Origin: WTFY01 sp964614915
Lineage (GTDB): Bacteria; Pseudomonadota; Gammaproteobacteria; UBA4575
DNA: 64,000 bases
Assembly (NCBI GenBank): GCA_964614915.1
Contig: CAZTNC010000002.1
Coordinates: 1-64,000, forward strand
Direction of reading: 5' to 3'
Part shown: piece by piece, positions 60,802-64,000 of the stretch
How positions within the stretch are numbered: the first letter of the stretch is position 1
Layout: the number at the start of each line of letters is the position of its first letter
Notes under the pieces: generated by a model
What the model was told of the DNA's origin: nothing
Database searches by the model: none
What the model saw: the letters and a program-made list of their open reading frames with translations, nothing else
Made by a program: the position numbers and the translations under genes

Positions 60802-61629
60802 TCAAGTAACCGGAATGGAAATCACGCGCTGCAGGATCAATTCCAGGACGAACTTGCTGCCGAGGTAGGACAAAAACAAGAACCCGAAGCCACCCAGGGT
60901 CCAGCGCATGGCCATGGACCCCCGCCAGCCGAACTGCCAGCGACCCCAGAGCAACAGTGCAAATACCAGCCACGCCAGAACCGACAGGACGGTCTTGTGC
61001 ACCACATGCTGTTCGAACATGTCTTCCAGAAACAGGAATCCGGTGAATAGAGCAACACTCAACAGCAAAAACCCGACGCCAATGGTCTGGAACAGGAATC
61101 TCTCCGTATCGTGCAGTGGTCCCAGCGCGCGTGTCATGCCACCCAGTTGATGCTTGCGCAGATGCCGGTCCTGGGCAAATAGCAGGATGGACTGCAGGGC
61201 GGATATTGCCAAAACGCTGAAGGCAAACAATGAGGCGACTATATGCAACTGCAGGCCATGCAGGTTGAGCGCGGAGGCTGCGATTTCAGGCCTGTAGATG
61301 GTCAATGCAATGCTGGTCACGACGATCGGCAACACGAGCAGGCCAAGAAGTTCTGCCTTGCGGGCCATGGACAGGGCCAGCACCAGGACCGCGATGATAA
61401 AAAACAAGATGGACACCGCATTGTAGAACGTCAGGTTGAGGCCCTGTGCGGTAAAGGTCTGCGGGTACAGGTACGCGGCATGCAGGAGGCATGCAACGCC
61501 CCAGACTGTCAGCATCAGGCTGCGGTTGCCGTCATGCTCGCTTTCACTCAGCTTGTGCGTGCGCCACAGGATGACCACGAAAGTCAGGGCGTAGAATGCG
61601 ATCGCTGCAAACTTCAATAGGCTTGACAT
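60802..61629 (-). CDS. CcsA/YpjD-like cytochrome assembly family membrane protein
   Basis: A 275-residue protein with about eight membrane helices. Conserved elements include RTHKLSESEHD near the N-terminus, LHGLQLHIVASLFAF near residue 125 and an HKTVLSVLAWLVFALLLWGR stretch near residue 205; the histidines resemble heme contacts of the CcmC/CcsA family. It lies next to the CorB-like gene and divergently from ffh, the usual arrangement in gammaproteobacteria. The function of the YpjD type is unclear. Confidence 0.85.
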   Translation of the reverse strand: MSSLLKFAAIAFYALTFVVILWRTHKLSESEHDGNRSLMLTVWGVACLLHAAYLYPQTFTAQGLNLTFYNAVSILFFIIAVLVLALSMARKAELLGLLVLPIVVTSIALTIYRPEIAASALNLHGLQLHIVASLFAFSVLAISALQSILLFAQDRHLRKHQLGGMTRALGPLHDTERFLFQTIGVGFLLLSVALFTGFLFLEDMFEQHVVHKTVLSVLAWLVFALLLWGRWQFGWRGSMAMRWTLGGFGFLFLSYLGSKFVLELILQRVISIPVT

Positions 61630-61772
61630 GGCCGTTACATGAACAGGTGGACCTGGAAAATTGTCTTCATGCGCAATCCCTGAAAAAGGTCGTGGCGTTT
61701 TTCCACTATACTATGCAACAGGCAAAATGCTACAGCTTGCAGCTTGGCTGAACCGGAGGTTTGCAAAAGCAC

Positions 61773-63131
61773 ATGTTTGAAAATTTGACGGGCCGTCTTG
61801 GCGGAACCGTAAAAAAACTGCGTGGGCAAGCACGCCTGAGCGAGGAAAATATTCAGGATACGCTACGTGAAGTCCGAATGGCCCTGCTTGAGGCGGATGT
61901 GGCTTTGCCCGTGGTGCGTGGATTCATTGACAGCGTCAAGCAGAAGGCGCTGGGTAAGGAGGTTTTGCAAAGCCTTTCCCCTGGTCAGTCCTTTATCAAG
62001 GTCGTGCATGATGAACTGATCCACCTCATGGGGGATGCCAACGAGGAACTCACCTTGGCGGCGCAGCCTCCGGTGGTAATCCTGGTCGCGGGCCTGCAAG
62101 GGTCCGGCAAGACGACTAGCATAGCCAAGCTTTCCCGCTGGCTGAGCGAGCAGCGTAAAAAAAGCGTCGCGGTGACAAGCTGCGACGTGTACCGGCCAGC
62201 AGCGATTGACCAGCTGGAGACGCTGGCCCGGCAGGTGGGCGCCGAGTTCATTCCGAGTGAAACCTCGGAGAAGCCGGTCGAGATTGCCCGTCGCGCCGTG
62301 GACCATGTTCGCAAACAGTTCAAGGATGTCTTGCTGATCGATACGGCAGGCCGCTTGCATGTCGATGACGACATGATGCAGGAAATCAGCGCCCTGCATG
62401 CTGCCGTGCAGCCTACGGAAACCCTGTTTGTGGTGGACAGCATGAGTGGCCAGGATGCTGCGGTCTCCGCCCAGGCCTTCAATGATGCCCTGCCGCTGAC
62501 AGGTGTGGTCCTGACAAAGACCGACGGGGATGCGCGCGGGGGAGCTGCCCTGTCCGTGCGGGAAATCACGGGCAAGCCGATCAAGTTTTTGGGTACGGGT
62601 GAAAAAGTCACGGCGCTGGAACCCTTTCACCCGGAGCGCATCGCCTCACGCATCCTCGGCATGGGCGATGTCGTAAGCTTGGTCGAGAAGGTTGAGCAGG
62701 AAGTCGATCAGGCGCAGGCACACAAGCTTGCCCGGAAAATCAAAAAGGGGAGGGGCTTTGACTTGGTGGACCTCAAGCAGCAGCTTGAGCAGATGATGAA
62801 CATGGGCGGCCTGACCAGCCTGGTCGACAAGATTCCCGGAACAGCAGGCATGTTGCCCCAGAATGCCAAGGCGCTGGCGGACGAGAAGATGCTGCCCCGG
62901 ATGATCGCAATCATCTCTTCAATGACACCCCACGAGCGCCGTTTTCCAGATGTGATCAAGAATGCGCGCAAGCGAAGAATTGCAGCCGGCTCCGGCACAC
63001 AGGTACAGGACGTCAACCGCCTGTTGAAACAGCATATGCAGATGAAGAAAATGATGAAGAAAGTTTCCAAAAAAGGGGGGTTGCAGAGAATGATGCAGGC
63101 CATGCAGGGCAAGGCCCCGCCTCCCCACTAG
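61773..63131 (+). CDS. ffh: Ffh, signal recognition particle protein
   Basis: SRP GTPase of 452 residues. The N domain (about 1-90), the G domain with P-loop GLQGSGKTT (Lys 113), DTAGRL and TKTDGDARGG, and a C-terminal methionine-rich M domain (about 320-450, with MKKMMKKVSKKGGLQRMMQ in parts) are in order. It binds 4.5S RNA and signal sequences for co-translational targeting. The ATG at 61773 follows a GGAGG ribosome site; an upstream TTG is less likely. Confidence 0.97.
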   Translation: MFENLTGRLGGTVKKLRGQARLSEENIQDTLREVRMALLEADVALPVVRGFIDSVKQKALGKEVLQSLSPGQSFIKVVHDELIHLMGDANEELTLAAQPPVVILVAGLQGSGKTTSIAKLSRWLSEQRKKSVAVTSCDVYRPAAIDQLETLARQVGAEFIPSETSEKPVEIARRAVDHVRKQFKDVLLIDTAGRLHVDDDMMQEISALHAAVQPTETLFVVDSMSGQDAAVSAQAFNDALPLTGVVLTKTDGDARGGAALSVREITGKPIKFLGTGEKVTALEPFHPERIASRILGMGDVVSLVEKVEQEVDQAQAHKLARKIKKGRGFDLVDLKQQLEQMMNMGGLTSLVDKIPGTAGMLPQNAKALADEKMLPRMIAIISSMTPHERRFPDVIKNARKRRIAAGSGTQVQDVNRLLKQHMQMKKMMKKVSKKGGLQRMMQAMQGKAPPPH

Positions 63132-63224
63132 TCCTGCACGCTGCGGAACAGGAGTGGTTTGGCTTTCTTTTCGGACTAAATTGCGTACAATGCACGATCT
63201 TCTGACACGTACTGGATGATATTT

Positions 63225-63476
63225 GTGGTAACGATTCGACTGTCCCGGGGCGGAGCGAAAAAACGCCCTTTTTACAACATTGTGGTCACGGATTCCCGCA
63301 AGCGCAGGGACAGTGGGTATATCGAGCGCATCGGCTATTTCAATCCGGTTGCAAAAGGCCAGGAAGTTGGCTTCTTCATTGAAGCTGAGCGCTATGAGCA
63401 CTGGCTGGGGCATGGCGCACAACCGAGTGAGCGCGTGGACAGCCTGGTCAAGCAGCACCTCAAACAGGCGGGATAG
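63225..63476 (+). CDS. rpsP: RpsP, ribosomal protein S16
   Basis: Small-subunit protein of about 83 residues. VTIRLSRGGAKKRPFYNIVV and DSGYIERIGYFNP are S16 signatures. The family normally starts MVTIRL, so I chose the GTG at 63225; an ATG at 63216 would add three residues and is also possible. It opens the conserved rpsP-rimM-trmD-rplS operon, of which only rpsP and most of rimM are inside the window. Confidence 0.93.
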   Translation: MVTIRLSRGGAKKRPFYNIVVTDSRKRRDSGYIERIGYFNPVAKGQEVGFFIEAERYEHWLGHGAQPSERVDSLVKQHLKQAG

Positions 63477-63501
63477 CAGGAGCCGCAACCCGTTCGGGAA
63501 G

Positions 63502-64000
63502 TTGGGCCAGCATCCGGGCATCCAGGTAGGCTACGTACAGGGAGCCTTTGGGATTAAAGGCTGGCTCAGGATTCATTCCTTTTGCCGCCCGAAAGAGCAG
63601 ATCCTTGAATATGCCTCGTGGGATTTGCGCATGGGCCATCTCGAGAATTCCTATCAGCAGGACCAGGGCAGATTGCATGGCCATGGAGTGGTCGCGCATC
63701 TGTCGGGGATTGATACACGCACTCAGGCCGAGGCCCTCAAACGTGCCCAGATCTGGGTATCGACCGCGCAGTTGCCGTCATTGCCCGCAGGCGAATATTA
63801 CTGGTACCAACTCATCGGGCTTGATGTGAACACGGTGGCCGGACAGTGGCTGGGGAAGATCGAGCGCCTGATGGAAACAGGTACGCATGACGTGCTTGTG
63901 GTCAAGGATGGCGGCAGCGGAACAGAAGTCTTGATCCCTTACCTGCCGGGTGATGTGGTCAAAGAAGTCGATCTCGAGCGCAAGCGGATGACAGTAGACT
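63502..64000 (+). CDS. rimM: RimM, 16S rRNA processing factor (3' end missing)
   Basis: The frame runs open to the window end. The product has VGYVQGAFGIKGWLRIHSF at the N-terminus, the linker motif AGEYYWYQLIGLDV near residue 98, a GTHDVLVV stretch and IPYLPGDVVKEVDLE, the standard RimM pattern. RimM binds S19 and helps mature the 30S head. No ATG suits the homology; the best start is TTG at 63502, 25 bases after rpsP, with GGGAA just upstream. Only the last few residues should be missing. Confidence 0.85.
   Translation, partial: MGQHPGIQVGYVQGAFGIKGWLRIHSFCRPKEQILEYASWDLRMGHLENSYQQDQGRLHGHGVVAHLSGIDTRTQAEALKRAQIWVSTAQLPSLPAGEYYWYQLIGLDVNTVAGQWLGKIERLMETGTHDVLVVKDGGSGTEVLIPYLPGDVVKEVDLERKRMTVD

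Overview
The window is about 58-60 percent GC by eye and reads as chromosome of a Gram-negative bacterium, most likely an uncultured gammaproteobacterium. The evidence is a complete division and cell-wall (dcw) cluster, lpxC for lipid A, BamC and BamD lipoproteins, a MurE with the meso-diaminopimelate motif, ZapD and the gammaproteobacterial order lpxC-dciA-M23-secA-argJ-nudix. I see no insertion sequence, prophage, CRISPR array, rRNA or tRNA gene.

Layout. 1-17.4 kb: dcw cluster from the end of rsmH to ftsZ and lpxC, almost all genes overlapping or nearly so and all on the plus strand. 17.4-25.3 kb: dciA (minus), an M23 peptidase, secA, argJ, a Nudix-ThiE fusion, then zapD and coaE (minus). 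25.3-34.4 kb: sucC-sucD-nadE, bamD (minus), rluD-pgeF, and clpB behind a near-perfect heat-shock promoter. 34.4-42.3 kb: an accessory region with a membrane diiron hydroxylase of the AlkB/XylM family, three divergent GST-fold paralogs, three small or unknown proteins and a FadL-type outer-membrane channel, separated by long intergenic stretches with strong hairpins and palindromes. 42.5-44.8 kb: a bufferin-type (copper-binding RiPP) operon made of a tandemly duplicated Cys-rich precursor, a DUF692 enzyme and a DUF2063 partner. 44.9-54.7 kb: housekeeping genes (DUF4156 lipoprotein, proS, a LysR regulator, a PerM-like permease, dapA-bamC, xseB-ispA-dxs). 54.9-57.1 kb: zur-znuC-znuB with a candidate Zur box. 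57.2-64 kb: radA-fdhD, a CorB-like protein, a CcsA/YpjD-like protein, ffh, rpsP and the start of rimM, which runs off the window.

How it fits together. The dcw block makes lipid II and builds the divisome. The accessory block looks like a hydrocarbon-handling unit: FadL could bring a hydrophobic substrate across the outer membrane, the XylM-like enzyme could hydroxylate or epoxidise it in the inner membrane, and the GST-fold proteins could handle a reactive product. Two sequence facts make this unit unusual. The hydroxylase has glutamine at one of the nine canonical ligand-histidine positions. The GST-fold proteins all lack the usual Glu-Ser glutathione-binding motif. This unit and the bufferin operon beside it are the most interesting content here.
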